Positions 8,198 through 17,658 are shown, counted from the first letter of the stretch. The stretch is 64,000 bases of DNA from Paractinoplanes bogorensis (GCF_018829635.1 NZ_JAHKKG010000009.1:310001-374000), one strand, 5' to 3'. The notes: generated by a model not told the origin, from the sequence alone. Program-made: numbers and translations.

Positions 8198-9499
8198 ATG
8201 ACTACCCCCCGGAATGCCCGCCGTTGGATCAATTGGGGCGGCAATCAGCAGTCACTCGCCGTAGACGTCCTGACCCCTGGGACTGTCGACGAGGTCGTCG
8301 GCCACGTCAAGGAGGCGTCGGAAACCGGACGCCGGGTCAAGGTCGTCGGCAGCGGCCATTCGTTCACCGACATCGCGGTGGCCAATGACCAACGTCTGCT
8401 CTTGCACCGGATGACCGATCTGATCGCCGTCGAAGGCCCTCTTGTCACAGTTCAGGCGGGGATGCCGCTGTGGAAGCTGAACGAGATCCTGGCCCGGCAC
8501 GGATTGGCGATGCCCAATCTCGGTGACATCGACGCGCAGACGGTCGCCGGGGCCATCTCGACCGGCACGCACGGCACCGGCGACACGCACACCACGCTGG
8601 CGTCCTGTGTCGAGGCGGTCAAGCTGGTCACCGGCAGCGGTGACGTTCTCACCGTGGGTAAGGATCATGAGGCGTTCCCGGCGGCCCGGCTCGGCCTCGG
8701 CGCCCTGGGCATCCTGGTCGAGGTGACGCTGCGCTGCGTGCCGGCGTTCACCCTGCTGGCTGACGAGCGGCCGATGGCCCTGGCCGACGTGCTGGCCGGA
8801 CTGGACGAGTGGATCCCGGCCAACGAGCACGTCGAGTTCTACTGGTACCCGTACACCGACCGGGCCCAGCTCAAGCGGAACAACAAGGTGGCCGAGAACG
8901 ATCGGCCGCTGTCGTCGTTCCGGGGCTGGATGGATGACGAGTTCCTGGCCAACACGGTCTGGCAGGGCGTCTGCAAGCTCGGACGGCGGGTGCCGGCGGT
9001 GGTGCCCACCGTGCAGTCGATCGCGGCCCGGGCGCTGACGGCACGAACGTACACGGAACGCTCGGATCGGGTTTTCTGCACACCGCGGCGGGTGCACTTC
9101 ACCGAGATGGAGTACGAGATCCCGCGCGCGGCCCTGCCCGAGGTGCTGGCGGCGCTGCCCCAGATCATCGACGAGTTGCCGTTCAAGATCCAGTTCCCGG
9201 TCGAGGTGCGCTTCACCGGGCCCGACGACGTGTGGCTGTCGCACGGCTACGGGCGTGATTCGGCCTACGTGGCCGTGCACCAGTTCACCGGGTCGCCCTA
9301 CGAGCCCTACTTCCGGGCGTTCGAGGCGGTCTGCCAGCCACTCGGGGGGCGGCCGCACTGGGGCAAGCTTCATTACCGTACGGCGGAAGATCTGCGCCCG
9401 GTCTATCCGAAGTTCGATGACTTCGTGGCCGTGCGTGACCGGCTCGACCCGGCCCGGGTGTTCACCAACGAATACCTGGACCGGGTGCTCGGAGCCTGA
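8198..9499 (+). CDS. FAD-linked oxidoreductase, D-arabinono-1,4-lactone oxidase family
   Basis: A 433-residue flavoprotein. An N-terminal PCMH-type FAD domain shows VVGSGHSFTDIA (residues ~48-60) and NLGDIDAQTVAGAISTGTHG. The C-terminal ALO domain ends with RPHWGKLHY and FVAVRDRLDPARVFTNEYLDRVL, typical of sugar-1,4-lactone oxidases (alditol, gulono- or arabinono-lactone type). The His in SGHSF often carries covalent FAD in this family. The exact substrate cannot be told. A GGAGGA lies 5' of the ATG. It meets topA tail to tail with no gap (stop 9497-9499, topA stop from 9500), leaving no room for a conventional terminator. Confidence 0.87.
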   Translation: MTTPRNARRWINWGGNQQSLAVDVLTPGTVDEVVGHVKEASETGRRVKVVGSGHSFTDIAVANDQRLLLHRMTDLIAVEGPLVTVQAGMPLWKLNEILARHGLAMPNLGDIDAQTVAGAISTGTHGTGDTHTTLASCVEAVKLVTGSGDVLTVGKDHEAFPAARLGLGALGILVEVTLRCVPAFTLLADERPMALADVLAGLDEWIPANEHVEFYWYPYTDRAQLKRNNKVAENDRPLSSFRGWMDDEFLANTVWQGVCKLGRRVPAVVPTVQSIAARALTARTYTERSDRVFCTPRRVHFTEMEYEIPRAALPEVLAALPQIIDELPFKIQFPVEVRFTGPDDVWLSHGYGRDSAYVAVHQFTGSPYEPYFRAFEAVCQPLGGRPHWGKLHYRTAEDLRPVYPKFDDFVAVRDRLDPARVFTNEYLDRVLGA

Positions 9500-12409
9500 C
9501 TACTCGGCGCTGGCCGTGGCCTTGGCGGGGGCGACCTTCTTCGCCGCCGCGGCCGGCGCCGCGTTGGCTGCCTTCTTGGCCGGGGTGGCCTTCTTGGCGA
9601 CCGCCTTCTTGGCCGGGGTCGCCTTCTTGGCCGCGGCCTTCTTCGCCGGAGCTTTCTTGGCCGGAGCCTTCTTGGCCGCGGTCTCGCCCGCCGCCGCCTT
9701 GGCCGGAGCCTTCTTGGCCGCCCGCTTCTTGGGCGCCGGACCCTTGGCCCGCTTCTCGGCCAGCATCTCGGAGGCCTGCTCGATGGTGAGCTCTTCGGGC
9801 GTCTGGTCGCGCCGCAGTGAGGCGTTGAACTCGCCGTCGGTCACGTAGGGCCCGAACCGGCCGTCCTTGATGACCATCGGCTTCTCGGTCACCGGGTCGG
9901 GACCCATCTCGCGCAGCGGCGGCTTGGCCGCGGCCCGGCCCCGGGTCTTCGGCGCCGCCAGCAGGGCCAGCGCCTCGTCCAGGGTGACCGTGAACAGTTG
10001 GTCCTCGCTGGCCAGCGAGCGCGAGTCGGTGTCGCGCTGCACGTACGGGCCGTAGCGACCGTTCTTGGCGATGATCTCTTTGCCCTCGGCGTCCTTACCC
10101 ACCACCCGGGGCAGGCTGAGCAGCTGGATCGCCTGATCGAGGGTCAGCGTGTCGGGCGTCTGGGTGCGGAACAGCGAGCCCCGCCGTTCGCCGCTCTCGA
10201 CATAGGGCCCGAACCGGCCCGACTTGAGCAGGACAGGCTGGCCGGTCGCCGGGTCGTCACCGAGGCTGCGCTCGCCGCCGCCACCGAGGAAGAGTTCCTT
10301 GACCTTCTCCGGGGTGAGCTCGTCGGGCGCGACACCCTCGGGGATCGACACCCGGTTGGCCGGGTCGTTCGCCTGCTCCTCGGCCGCCTGCGGGTCTTGA
10401 CGCTGCAGGTAGGGCCCGTAGCGGCCGACCCGCACGACGATGTGCTTCCCGTCCTCGTCGTCGAAGAGGGGAATCGAGTTGATCAGGCGCGCGTCGATGT
10501 CACCCAGGTTTTCGGTGACCAGCTTGCGCAGGCCGCCGGCCTTGGCGATCTCGTCGTCGGCGCCCGCGGTCTGGCTGCCGAAATAGAACGCGGTGAGGAA
10601 GTCGAGCGAGGCGTGGTCGCCCCCGGCGATGCCGTCGAGGTCGTTCTCCATCGCCGCGGTGAAGCCGTAGTCGACCAGGCGCGGGTAGTGCTTCTCCATC
10701 AGGTTGATCACCGCGAACGCGATGAACGTCGGGATCAGCGCCTGTCCGCGCTTCTCGACGTAGCCGCGGTCCTGGATCGTCTGCATGATCGACGCGTAGG
10801 TCGACGGGCGGCCGATGCCCAGCTCTTCCATGGCCTTGACCAGCGACGCCTCGGTGTAGCGGGACGGCGGGCTGGTGTGGTGGCCGGCCGGGTTCAGCTC
10901 GTCGGCGTCGAGCGGCTGGTCCTTGACCAGGTTGGGCAGGCGGCGCTCGGCGTCCTCGGCCTCGGCATTTTCGTCGTCGGACGACTCGACGTAGGCCTTG
11001 AGGAAGCCCGGCTCGGTGATCGTCTTACCGGTGGCGCCGAAGTCGACCTCTTCCTGCGCGGTCGAGACGGCCCGGATGCGCACCGAGATCGAGTTGCCGA
11101 CCGCGTCGGTCATCTGGGAGGCGACCGTGCGGCGCCAGATCAGCTCGTAGAGCCGGAACGCGTCACCGGAGAGCTCGTTGGCCACCTCGGCCGGGGTGCG
11201 GAAGCTGTCACCGGCGGGCCGGATCGCCTCGTGCGCCTCCTGCGCGTTCTTGACCTTGCCCTTGTAGTGGCGGGGCTCCGGCGGCACGCTGCGCTCGCCG
11301 TAGAGCTCGGCGATCTGCCGGCGGGCGGCCGCGATGGCCGTCTCCGACAGGTTGACCGAGTCGGTACGCATGTAGGTGATGTAGCCCTCTTCGTAGAGGC
11401 GCTGGGCCGTGCGCATCGCCTGGGCCGACGACATGCGCAGCTTGCGGGCGGCCTCCTGCTGCAGCGTCGAGGTGATGAAGGGCGGGTAGGGCCGGCGGCG
11501 GTACGGCTTCTCCTCGACCCGGGTGACCGTGAACTCCTGCCCCTCGAGCCGGGCCGCGAGACCGCGGGCGCCGCTCTCGTCGAGCTGGGTCACCGCCGCG
11601 CCGGGCTTCAGACGGCCGGTCGTGGGCTCGAAGTCCTTGCCGGTGGCGATCCGGTCACCGTTCAGCGCGATCAGCGTCGCGCCGAACTGGCGCGGGCCCT
11701 CGACCTCGCCCTGCACGGCCAGCAGCGCGTTGATGTCCCAGTATTCGGCCGTGCGGAACGCCATGCGCTGGCGCTCCCGCTCGACCACGATGCGGGTCGC
11801 CACCGACTGGACGCGGCCGGCCGACAGCTTCGGCATGACCTTCTTCCAGAGCACCGGGCTGACCTCGTAGCCGTAAAGGCGGTCGAGGATGCGGCGGGCC
11901 TCCTGCGCGTCGACCAGATTTTGGTCGATGGCGCGCGGGTTGGCCACGGCGGCCTGGATGGCGGGCCGGGTGATCTCGTGGAAGACCATCCGGTGGACCG
12001 GGACCTTGGGCTTGATCGTCTCGAGGAGGTGCCACGCGATGGCCTCGCCCTCGCGGTCCTCATCGGTGGCGAGGAAGATCTCGTCGACTTCCTTGGCCAG
12101 TTTCTTGAGCCGGGCGATCTGCTGCTTGCGGTCGGCCGAGATCACATAAAGCGGGTGGAAGCCGTTGTCGACGTCGACGCCCAGTCGCGCCCACGACTCG
12201 CCCTTGTACTGCTCGGGCACCTCGTCGGCGTTCTTGGGCAGGTCACGGATATGGCCGATGGAGGCCTCGACCAGATAGTCGGGCCCCAGATAACCGGCGA
12301 TCGTCTTGGCCTTCGACGGGGACTCGACGATGACCAGACGGGTCGTCCTGGTGTCACTCGGCACGGCACTCCCAAACTTCGAACTCAGCGTTCCGCCTGT
12401 TCCCGCCAT
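9500..12409 (-). CDS. topA: DNA topoisomerase I with Lys/Ala-rich tail
   Basis: A 969-residue type IA topoisomerase that relaxes negative supercoils. The Toprim domain starts at ~24 (RLVIVESPSKAKTIAGYLG) and has the acidic triad in ATDEDREGEAIAWHL. The core has KLSAGRVQSVATRIV and the active-site Tyr region EGYITYMRTDSVNLS. C-terminal repeats of the KDGRFGPYV type (at least four GPYV/GPYL units) replace the zinc fingers of proteobacterial enzymes. The last ~70 residues are AKKAPAKKA-type repeats, as in other actinobacterial TopA, where a basic tail aids DNA binding. Start ATG at 12409; the promoter should lie in 12410-12568. Confidence 0.96.
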   Translation of the reverse strand: MAGTGGTLSSKFGSAVPSDTRTTRLVIVESPSKAKTIAGYLGPDYLVEASIGHIRDLPKNADEVPEQYKGESWARLGVDVDNGFHPLYVISADRKQQIARLKKLAKEVDEIFLATDEDREGEAIAWHLLETIKPKVPVHRMVFHEITRPAIQAAVANPRAIDQNLVDAQEARRILDRLYGYEVSPVLWKKVMPKLSAGRVQSVATRIVVERERQRMAFRTAEYWDINALLAVQGEVEGPRQFGATLIALNGDRIATGKDFEPTTGRLKPGAAVTQLDESGARGLAARLEGQEFTVTRVEEKPYRRRPYPPFITSTLQQEAARKLRMSSAQAMRTAQRLYEEGYITYMRTDSVNLSETAIAAARRQIAELYGERSVPPEPRHYKGKVKNAQEAHEAIRPAGDSFRTPAEVANELSGDAFRLYELIWRRTVASQMTDAVGNSISVRIRAVSTAQEEVDFGATGKTITEPGFLKAYVESSDDENAEAEDAERRLPNLVKDQPLDADELNPAGHHTSPPSRYTEASLVKAMEELGIGRPSTYASIMQTIQDRGYVEKRGQALIPTFIAFAVINLMEKHYPRLVDYGFTAAMENDLDGIAGGDHASLDFLTAFYFGSQTAGADDEIAKAGGLRKLVTENLGDIDARLINSIPLFDDEDGKHIVVRVGRYGPYLQRQDPQAAEEQANDPANRVSIPEGVAPDELTPEKVKELFLGGGGERSLGDDPATGQPVLLKSGRFGPYVESGERRGSLFRTQTPDTLTLDQAIQLLSLPRVVGKDAEGKEIIAKNGRYGPYVQRDTDSRSLASEDQLFTVTLDEALALLAAPKTRGRAAAKPPLREMGPDPVTEKPMVIKDGRFGPYVTDGEFNASLRRDQTPEELTIEQASEMLAEKRAKGPAPKKRAAKKAPAKAAAGETAAKKAPAKKAPAKKAAAKKATPAKKAVAKKATPAKKAANAAPAAAAKKVAPAKATASAE

Positions 12410-12568
12410 CGGACCGGCGGCTCACAGACTTTCAACGTAACGCGCCGGACGAGTCAGCATTCCCCGGGAACCCCGGAGTCGGATGGTAACGGTCCGGCCA
12501 CCGTATGCCTCCGACGGCGACACCGTACACCGCGAACATGCTGTCGTGTCGCACACAATCAAGGAAGA

Positions 12569-13498
12569 TCATGCAGCCGCGCCGCCGGGCCACAGCTCGG
12601 CGGGGGCCGCGTCGGGCCGGTTCCCGACCAGCTCAGCGAGGCGCGCGACCCGCCTCTTGCCCATGATCAGATAGCGCCGTCCGTCGGCCGACGGCCGGCC
12701 GGCGAGACCGGCGCGGACCAGCGCGGCATCGATCACTTCCACATCCTTGGCCGGGTCGAGACCGAGGGCGTAGCCGCCCGGGACCGGTTCGCCGGCGGCG
12801 GCCACCCAGAGGCGCAGGCGCGGGCCGCTGAGAAACAGCTGCGCGGCCGCCTCCGGCCAGGCCTGAGCAAGACCATTCAACCTTCGGGAGTACGCCGTGA
12901 GGACCTCGAACCTGGGACCGACCGGCTCAGGGTCGGCCCGGTCTTCCTCGGCGGCCGCTTCACCCTCCGCGAGCTGGCTCTCCGCCGGCTCGGACTCGGC
13001 GGGCCCGGACTCGGCCGGCTCGCGCTCCGCGGGCTCGGGCTCGGCCATTACCGGCTCGGTCGGGCGGCGCTTCGCGGGGTTTCCGGGTGACATTTCCGAA
13101 TCGTCAGCGTCCGCCGGATCTTCGGGGATGGGAACCGAGTCGTCCTCCAACGGCGCATAGACCACATCGCGTACGCGGGAAGGCTCTTGATCTTTTTGAC
13201 GCCAGCTGACCACCAGGCCACGGATGACCAGCTCAGCGACCAGCACGTGAACCCGCCAGGCGGCGTCGACCGGCACCGACACCCGGGCCGTGCCGCCCAT
13301 CCGCCCCAGCGTGGCCGGCCCGGCGAGCAGCCCGGCCAGATCGGCGGGGGCGGGCTCGGTGGTCTCGGCCCCGAAGAACGGCAGCTGACGACCGGCGTCG
13401 GCGGGCGGGTCAGCGCGCGGATGAGCGGGACGTGCGGCAGCCGGAACCGGCGCGGGGAGAGCCTCGCGCGGGATCAGCGGCCACCCCGTCTCGGTCAT
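12569..13498 (-). CDS. Hypothetical protein with acidic AEPEPAE linker
   Basis: A 309-residue protein I cannot assign. Residues ~1-125 form a folded N-terminal part (ADLAGLLAGPATLGRMGGTARVSV, VHVLVAELVIRGL). Residues ~130-195 are an acidic Glu/Pro/Ala linker with five-residue (A/E)EPAES units. Residues ~200-309 form a second folded domain (FEVLTAYSRRLNGLAQAWP, GYALGLDPAKDVEVIDAALV). The ATG at 13498 sits one base after the TGA of the upstream lipoprotein gene, so the two are co-transcribed. The codon usage is normal for the window, so it is likely a real gene. Confidence 0.7.
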   Translation of the reverse strand: MTETGWPLIPREALPAPVPAAARPAHPRADPPADAGRQLPFFGAETTEPAPADLAGLLAGPATLGRMGGTARVSVPVDAAWRVHVLVAELVIRGLVVSWRQKDQEPSRVRDVVYAPLEDDSVPIPEDPADADDSEMSPGNPAKRRPTEPVMAEPEPAEREPAESGPAESEPAESQLAEGEAAAEEDRADPEPVGPRFEVLTAYSRRLNGLAQAWPEAAAQLFLSGPRLRLWVAAAGEPVPGGYALGLDPAKDVEVIDAALVRAGLAGRPSADGRRYLIMGKRRVARLAELVGNRPDAAPAELWPGGAAA

Positions 13499-13499
13499 C

Positions 13500-14066
13500 T
13501 CACCGGCACTCGGGCACTTCGTCGAACGCGGCCTTGAGCTCGGCCGAGCTGAGCTTGCTGGTGTCCAGACCGCTCGCCTGATAGTCGCTCTGCAGTTGCT
13601 CGACGACCCGGCCGACCTGCTGGTAGAAGGTCTGGGCGGGAGCGGTCGCGAGCGCCTCGACGCCGCTCTCGGCCTTGGCGTAGGCGTCGCGCGTGGCGGC
13701 CAGCGAACCGGTGAAGCCGTCGGCGATCTGTGAGCCGCCGTCGACGTCGGGCACACCGGCCTTGACGACGCCGGCGCGGGCCTTCTCACTCGCGTCGGCC
13801 GCGCCGGAGAACAGGCGCATCAGATTTTCCTTGGCCTGACCGGGCGTGGTCGCCGTGTCCATCTGCTGCTGGGTGCGGGTGGTCAGCGAGCCGATCTCGG
13901 TGCGCCAGGGCTCGAGAGTGGTGCACACGGAAGCGGCCCAGGCTCGGGGGCTGTGTGAATCGGAGCACGCGGCCAGCGATGCGCAGAGCGCGATCAGAAC
14001 CAGCAGTGCGAGGGGTCGGGCCGGGCGCATGGGAAGCAGCGTACGGGCAAGGTCCGACATCCTCAT
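13500..14066 (-). CDS. Putative lipoprotein, unknown function
   Basis: A 188-residue secreted protein with a signal peptide (RPLALLVLIALCASLAAC) and a lipobox LAAC, so it should be lipidated and anchored outside the membrane. The mature part is helical (TRTQQQMDTATTPGQAKENLMRLFSGAADASEKA...) and contains two further Cys residues, near the start (SVCTTLEPW) and at the end (PECR), which could form a disulfide. An ATG at 14030 would give a more usual signal-peptide length than 14066. It is followed directly by the acidic-linker gene. Confidence 0.75.
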   Translation of the reverse strand: MRMSDLARTLLPMRPARPLALLVLIALCASLAACSDSHSPRAWAASVCTTLEPWRTEIGSLTTRTQQQMDTATTPGQAKENLMRLFSGAADASEKARAGVVKAGVPDVDGGSQIADGFTGSLAATRDAYAKAESGVEALATAPAQTFYQQVGRVVEQLQSDYQASGLDTSKLSSAELKAAFDEVPECR

Positions 14067-14072
14067 CTATGG

Positions 14073-14105
14073 TGCGGGGCACCCGGCGTCGCCGAGTGCC
14101 CCGCA
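14073..14105 (-). terminator. Strong hairpin terminator downstream of hppA
   Basis: Perfect 10-bp stem TGCGGGGCAC/GTGCCCCGCA with an inner CGGC-GTC-GCCG stem, 19 nt past the hppA stop. There is no U-tract, as is common in actinomycetes. It also lies just upstream of the lipoprotein start. Confidence 0.65.
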
Positions 14106-14123
14106 GTACTTCTGGTGGTGCGA

Positions 14124-16457
14124 TCAGGCGGTGACCTTCTCGGTCGGCGCCGAGTTGTTCGACGGCGTGTCGTCGCCCATCGAGATCGGCTTGCGCTTGC
14201 TCCACACCACCGCGCCGGCGATGACGAGAGCAGCCACGACGGCGATCGTGATGCGCAGCGGGTTGTTCTGGTCGTTGCCGATGCTCCAGGCCACCACGGC
14301 CGGGGCGATCAGCAGCGAGACCAGGTTCATCACCTTGAGCAGCGGGTTGATGGCCGGGCCGGCGGTGTCCTTGAACGGGTCACCGACGGTGTCACCGATG
14401 ATGGTCGCCTCGTGCGCCTCGGAGCCCTTGCCACCGAAGTTGCCGTCCTCGACCAGCTTCTTGGCGTTGTCCCAGGCCCCACCGGAGTTGGACAGGAACA
14501 CGGCCATCAGCGTGCCGGCGCCGATCGCACCGGCCAGGTAGGCCGCCAGCGCGCCGGCGCCGAGGCCGAAGCCGACCGCGATCGGGGCCATGATCGCCAG
14601 CAGACCGGGGGTGAGCAGCTCGCGCTGCGCGTCCCGGGTGCAGATGTCGACCACGCGGCCGTACTCGGGCCGCTGGGTGCGGTCCATGATGCCGGGGAAC
14701 TCGCGGAACTGGCGGCGGACCTCCATCACGACCGCGCCCGCCGAGCGGGACACGGCGTTGATGGCCAGGCCGGAGAAGAGGAACACGACCGCCGCGCCGA
14801 GGAGCAGACCGACCAGGTTGCGCGGGTTGGCGATGTTCAACAGGCCGAGGATCTCGGTGCCGACCGCCTCGGGAGTGACACCGGCGTCGGCCAGCGAGGT
14901 GGCCAGGCTGTTGGTGTACGACCCGAACAGCGCGGTCGCGGCCAGCACGGCCGTCGCGATCGCGATGCCCTTGGTGATCGCCTTGGTGGTGTTGCCGACC
15001 GCGTCGAGCTCGGTCAGGATCTGCGCGCCCTTCTCGTCGACGTCACCGGACATCTCGGCGATGCCCTGCGCGTTGTCCGAGATCGGGCCGAAGGTGTCCA
15101 TGGCGACGATGACGCCGACCGTGGTCAGCAGGCCGGTGCCGGCCAGCGCGACGGCGAACAGCGACAGGGTGAGCGACGAGCCACCCAGCAGGAACGCGCC
15201 GTAGACGCCGGCGCCGAGCAGCAGCGCCGAGTAGACCGCCGACTCCAGGCCGACGCTGATGCCGGCCAGCACGACGGTGGCCGCACCGGTCTGCGACGAC
15301 TTGCCGATGTCCTGCACCGGGCGCCGGTTGGTCTCGGTGAAGTAGCCGGTCAGCGCCTGGATGGCAGCGGCCAGCACGATGCCGATGACGACCGCGCCAA
15401 CGGCCAGCCAGCGCGGGTCCTTGCCGCTGTTCAGGATCTCGGCCGCGATGCCCTCGTCGTTGAAGCCCTGGAACGTGGACGGCAGGTAGACGAAGCTGAC
15501 CACCGCGACGGCGACCGCGGCGACCGCCGCGGAGATGTAGAACGCCCGGTTGATGGCGGTCAGGCCGTTACGGTCGCTCGGACGCAGCCGGGTGATGAAC
15601 ACGCCCAGGATGGCGATGACGACGCCGACCGTCGAGATGATCAGCGGGAAGATCAGGCCGTCCTGACCGAACGCGGCCGAACCCAGGATCAGGGCGGCGA
15701 CCAGGGTCACGGCGTACGACTCGAACAGGTCGGCGGCCATACCGGCACAGTCACCGACGTTGTCGCCCACGTTGTCGGCGATGGTCGCGGCGTTGCGCGG
15801 GTCGTCCTCGGGGATGCCCTGCTCGACCTTGCCGACCAGGTCGGCGCCGACGTCGGCGGCCTTGGTGAAGATGCCGCCGCCGACCCGCATGAACATGGCG
15901 AGCAGCGCGGCACCGAAGCCGAAGCCCTCGAGCACGGTCGGGGCGTCGCTCCGGAAGATCAGCACGACCAGCGCGCCGCCGAAGAGGCCGAGCCCGACCG
16001 TGAGGAAGCCGACCACACCACCGGTGCGGAAGGCGATGCCCATCGCGGTCTCGCGACCGCCCTGCTCGCTCGCGGCCGCGGCCACCCGAAGGTTGGCCCG
16101 GGTCGCGAGCGCCATGCCCGCACCGCCGATGAACGAACTGAAGACCGCGCCGACGATGAAGAACAGCGAGCGTCCGATCTTGACCCAGACCTCGTTGTCG
16201 GTGTCGTGCACCGGCAGGAGGAAGAGCAGGACGACCGCGATCACCACGAAGATGGCGAGGGTCTTGAACTGGCGGAACAGGTAGGCCGACGCGCCTTCTT
16301 GGACGGCTCCGGCGATCTCCTGCATGTTCTTGGTGCCCCGGCCGGCCTTGAGAACCGACTGGACGAACATCGCCGCGAAGCCCAGCGCGATGAGCGCGAA
16401 GACCAGGGCGACGATGACAAACGTGACGTTCGAACCACTTAACGAGGTCCCGGACAT
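14124..16457 (-). CDS. hppA: Membrane-bound proton-pumping pyrophosphatase
   Basis: A 777-residue integral membrane enzyme (about 16 helices) that couples pyrophosphate hydrolysis to H+ export. Signature motifs are visible: DVGADLVGKVEQGIPEDDPRN (substrate and Mg binding), DNVGDNVGDCAGMAADLFES, and GPISDNAQGIAEMSGD. The VGNTTKAITKG segment carries Lys where K+-dependent enzymes have Ala, so I infer a K+-independent H+ pump. The start is ATG 16457, preceded at six bases by a perfect AGGAGG; a longer reading from 16517 would pass through that site. The leader contains a 20-bp palindrome. Confidence 0.96.
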   Translation of the reverse strand: MSGTSLSGSNVTFVIVALVFALIALGFAAMFVQSVLKAGRGTKNMQEIAGAVQEGASAYLFRQFKTLAIFVVIAVVLLFLLPVHDTDNEVWVKIGRSLFFIVGAVFSSFIGGAGMALATRANLRVAAAASEQGGRETAMGIAFRTGGVVGFLTVGLGLFGGALVVLIFRSDAPTVLEGFGFGAALLAMFMRVGGGIFTKAADVGADLVGKVEQGIPEDDPRNAATIADNVGDNVGDCAGMAADLFESYAVTLVAALILGSAAFGQDGLIFPLIISTVGVVIAILGVFITRLRPSDRNGLTAINRAFYISAAVAAVAVAVVSFVYLPSTFQGFNDEGIAAEILNSGKDPRWLAVGAVVIGIVLAAAIQALTGYFTETNRRPVQDIGKSSQTGAATVVLAGISVGLESAVYSALLLGAGVYGAFLLGGSSLTLSLFAVALAGTGLLTTVGVIVAMDTFGPISDNAQGIAEMSGDVDEKGAQILTELDAVGNTTKAITKGIAIATAVLAATALFGSYTNSLATSLADAGVTPEAVGTEILGLLNIANPRNLVGLLLGAAVVFLFSGLAINAVSRSAGAVVMEVRRQFREFPGIMDRTQRPEYGRVVDICTRDAQRELLTPGLLAIMAPIAVGFGLGAGALAAYLAGAIGAGTLMAVFLSNSGGAWDNAKKLVEDGNFGGKGSEAHEATIIGDTVGDPFKDTAGPAINPLLKVMNLVSLLIAPAVVAWSIGNDQNNPLRITIAVVAALVIAGAVVWSKRKPISMGDDTPSNNSAPTEKVTA

Positions 16458-16463
16458 CAATGT

Positions 16464-16469
16464 CCTCCT
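16464..16469 (-). promoter_or_regulatory. Ribosome binding site of hppA (AGGAGG)
   Basis: A perfect AGGAGG six nucleotides ahead of ATG 16457 fixes the hppA start and rules out the longer in-frame reading. Confidence 0.85.
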
Positions 16470-16543
16470 GTACACCGACCGCGCCCGGTAACGGCGGACG
16501 TGACCGCGCGGGCGCATCCCCGTCCAAGGGGAGACGACAACTG

Positions 16544-16563
16544 GGTCCCGCGGCCGCGGGACC
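16544..16563. promoter_or_regulatory. Perfect 20-bp palindrome in the hppA leader
   Basis: GGTCCCGCGG followed by its exact reverse complement lies about 90-105 bp upstream of hppA in the 275-bp hppA leader/promoter region. It could be a dimeric operator or an RNA hairpin; nothing further supports either. Confidence 0.4.
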
Positions 16564-16732
16564 AGGAGCAGTAGCTGATAACTCGCGTACTGTATCGGCC
16601 CAGCGTGTTTGTGGTCACACCTGGATCGGGCCGTGTCGTCGTGATGTTTGCCGCTGTGTTAGCGGCCGCGTCGGTGGGTATAGATGTCGGTTGATAAGGT
16701 GCTTGACCTTGTTTTATCCGACTGGGCCTCGG

Positions 16733-17170
16733 CTAACGCCGGGGAACCGGCCACACCATGCGGACCTCGGTGCCCGGACCGTCCTCAACCGGGCGGACCT
16801 GAAGATCGTCGACAAATCCGGCGAGGAGCGCGAAACCCACCCCGGTAGTCAGGGCCTCGTCGGTCAGCGACTCGTCGGCGAGCTCATCCGGCGGCAGTTT
16901 GGCCAGGCCGACACTCGCCTCGATCGGGGCGTGGTCGATGACCCGTACGGAATAAGCGTCCGAATCAGACATTTCGACGGTCACCAGGTCGGGCAGACCG
17001 TATTGGTTGTGCAGCGCGACGGCGCGGGTGCACGCCTCGCCGATCGCCAGCCGGACCTCGTCCAGCAGCTCCTCGGCGACCCCGGCACGCCGGGCCACGG
17101 CGACACCGACCAACCGTGCAGTGCGGACATGCACGGGAGCCGGGGAGAAGGACAGCCGAACCGTCGCCAT
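16733..17170 (-). CDS. Anti-sigma factor kinase, HATPase (RsbW-like), BldG partner
   Basis: A GHKL-ATPase of ~145 residues. Expected parts: LVGVAVARRAGVAEELLDEVRLAIGEACTRAV, where the ELxxAxxEA-type N-box helix is recognisable, then a divergent G-box TGVGFALLAGFVDDLQV. Proteins of this family phosphorylate a STAS antagonist and bind sigma factors. The ATG at 17170 shares its A with the TGA of bldG (a GTG one codon earlier is an alternative), so the pair is translationally coupled and made in step. In Streptomyces the same pair lies next to hppA, as here. Confidence 0.85.
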   Translation of the reverse strand: MATVRLSFSPAPVHVRTARLVGVAVARRAGVAEELLDEVRLAIGEACTRAVALHNQYGLPDLVTVEMSDSDAYSVRVIDHAPIEASVGLAKLPPDELADESLTDEALTTGVGFALLAGFVDDLQVRPVEDGPGTEVRMVWPVPRR

Positions 17171-17526
17171 CACGAAGTCGCGCTGCCGTCGCTGTCCCGC
17201 GTGGCGGCCTCGATCGTGGGGAAGATCGGGAACACCTGGTCGAGCGCCGTGATCCGGAAAATCTTGAGAAGGGCCTCCTTGGAGCAGACCAGGCTGAATC
17301 GCCCGTTCGCCACCCGCAGCCGCTTCATCGCTCCGACCAGCACGCCGAGGCCGGTGGAATCGAGGAACTCGACGCCGCCCAGGTCGACGATGACGCTGCG
17401 CACCCCCGAGTCGACCAGCTCGACGAGGCGCTCACGCAGCCTCGGAGCCGTGTAGACGTCGACTTCCCCGCCCACCTCGAGCACCGTGTGCTCGGCGACG
17501 GTCCGGGTTGCAAGGGACAGCTCCAT
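17170..17526 (-). CDS. bldG: Anti-sigma factor antagonist BldG (STAS domain)
   Basis: A 118-residue single STAS domain: MELSLATRTVAEHTVLEVGG, then EVDVYTAPRLRERL and the phosphorylation-site segment FLDSTGLGVLVGAMKR with the conserved Ser of DSTGLG. It matches the Streptomyces coelicolor BldG sequence as I recall it (DVYTAP, DSTGLGVLVG, LKIFRITGL), and the neighbours (hppA, helicase, kinase partner) agree. Dephosphorylated antagonist binds the anti-sigma kinase and frees sigma factors that control development and stress. An AGGAGGAG lies just before the ATG. The promoter lies within the 132 bp shared with the divergent helicase. Confidence 0.9.
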   Translation of the reverse strand: MELSLATRTVAEHTVLEVGGEVDVYTAPRLRERLVELVDSGVRSVIVDLGGVEFLDSTGLGVLVGAMKRLRVANGRFSLVCSKEALLKIFRITALDQVFPIFPTIEAATRDSDGSATS

Positions 17527-17658
17527 CGCTCCTCCTCCCTGCCGGGCACGTGCTCTGACGGCCGATCTCCCCAGCGAATCTAACCACCGAGCGGTATCGG
17601 CCCGCCGTCCGGCTCCACCGTCGTACCCGTTTGAGGTTCGGCTCATTCGGGTGTCAGA

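Noticed and set aside
9520..9760. The Lys/Ala-rich end of topA as a separate repeat element
   Set aside because: AKKAPAKKA-type tails are a known feature of actinobacterial topoisomerase I and are in frame with the enzyme.
9998..13090. A >1,000-codon plus-strand frame antisense to topA
   Set aside because: Shadow frame of GC-rich codon bias; no domain, and topA explains the DNA fully.
14115..16442. A 775-codon plus-strand frame antisense to hppA
   Set aside because: Asp/Arg/Gly/His-rich shadow of hppA third-position bias; no recognisable motif.
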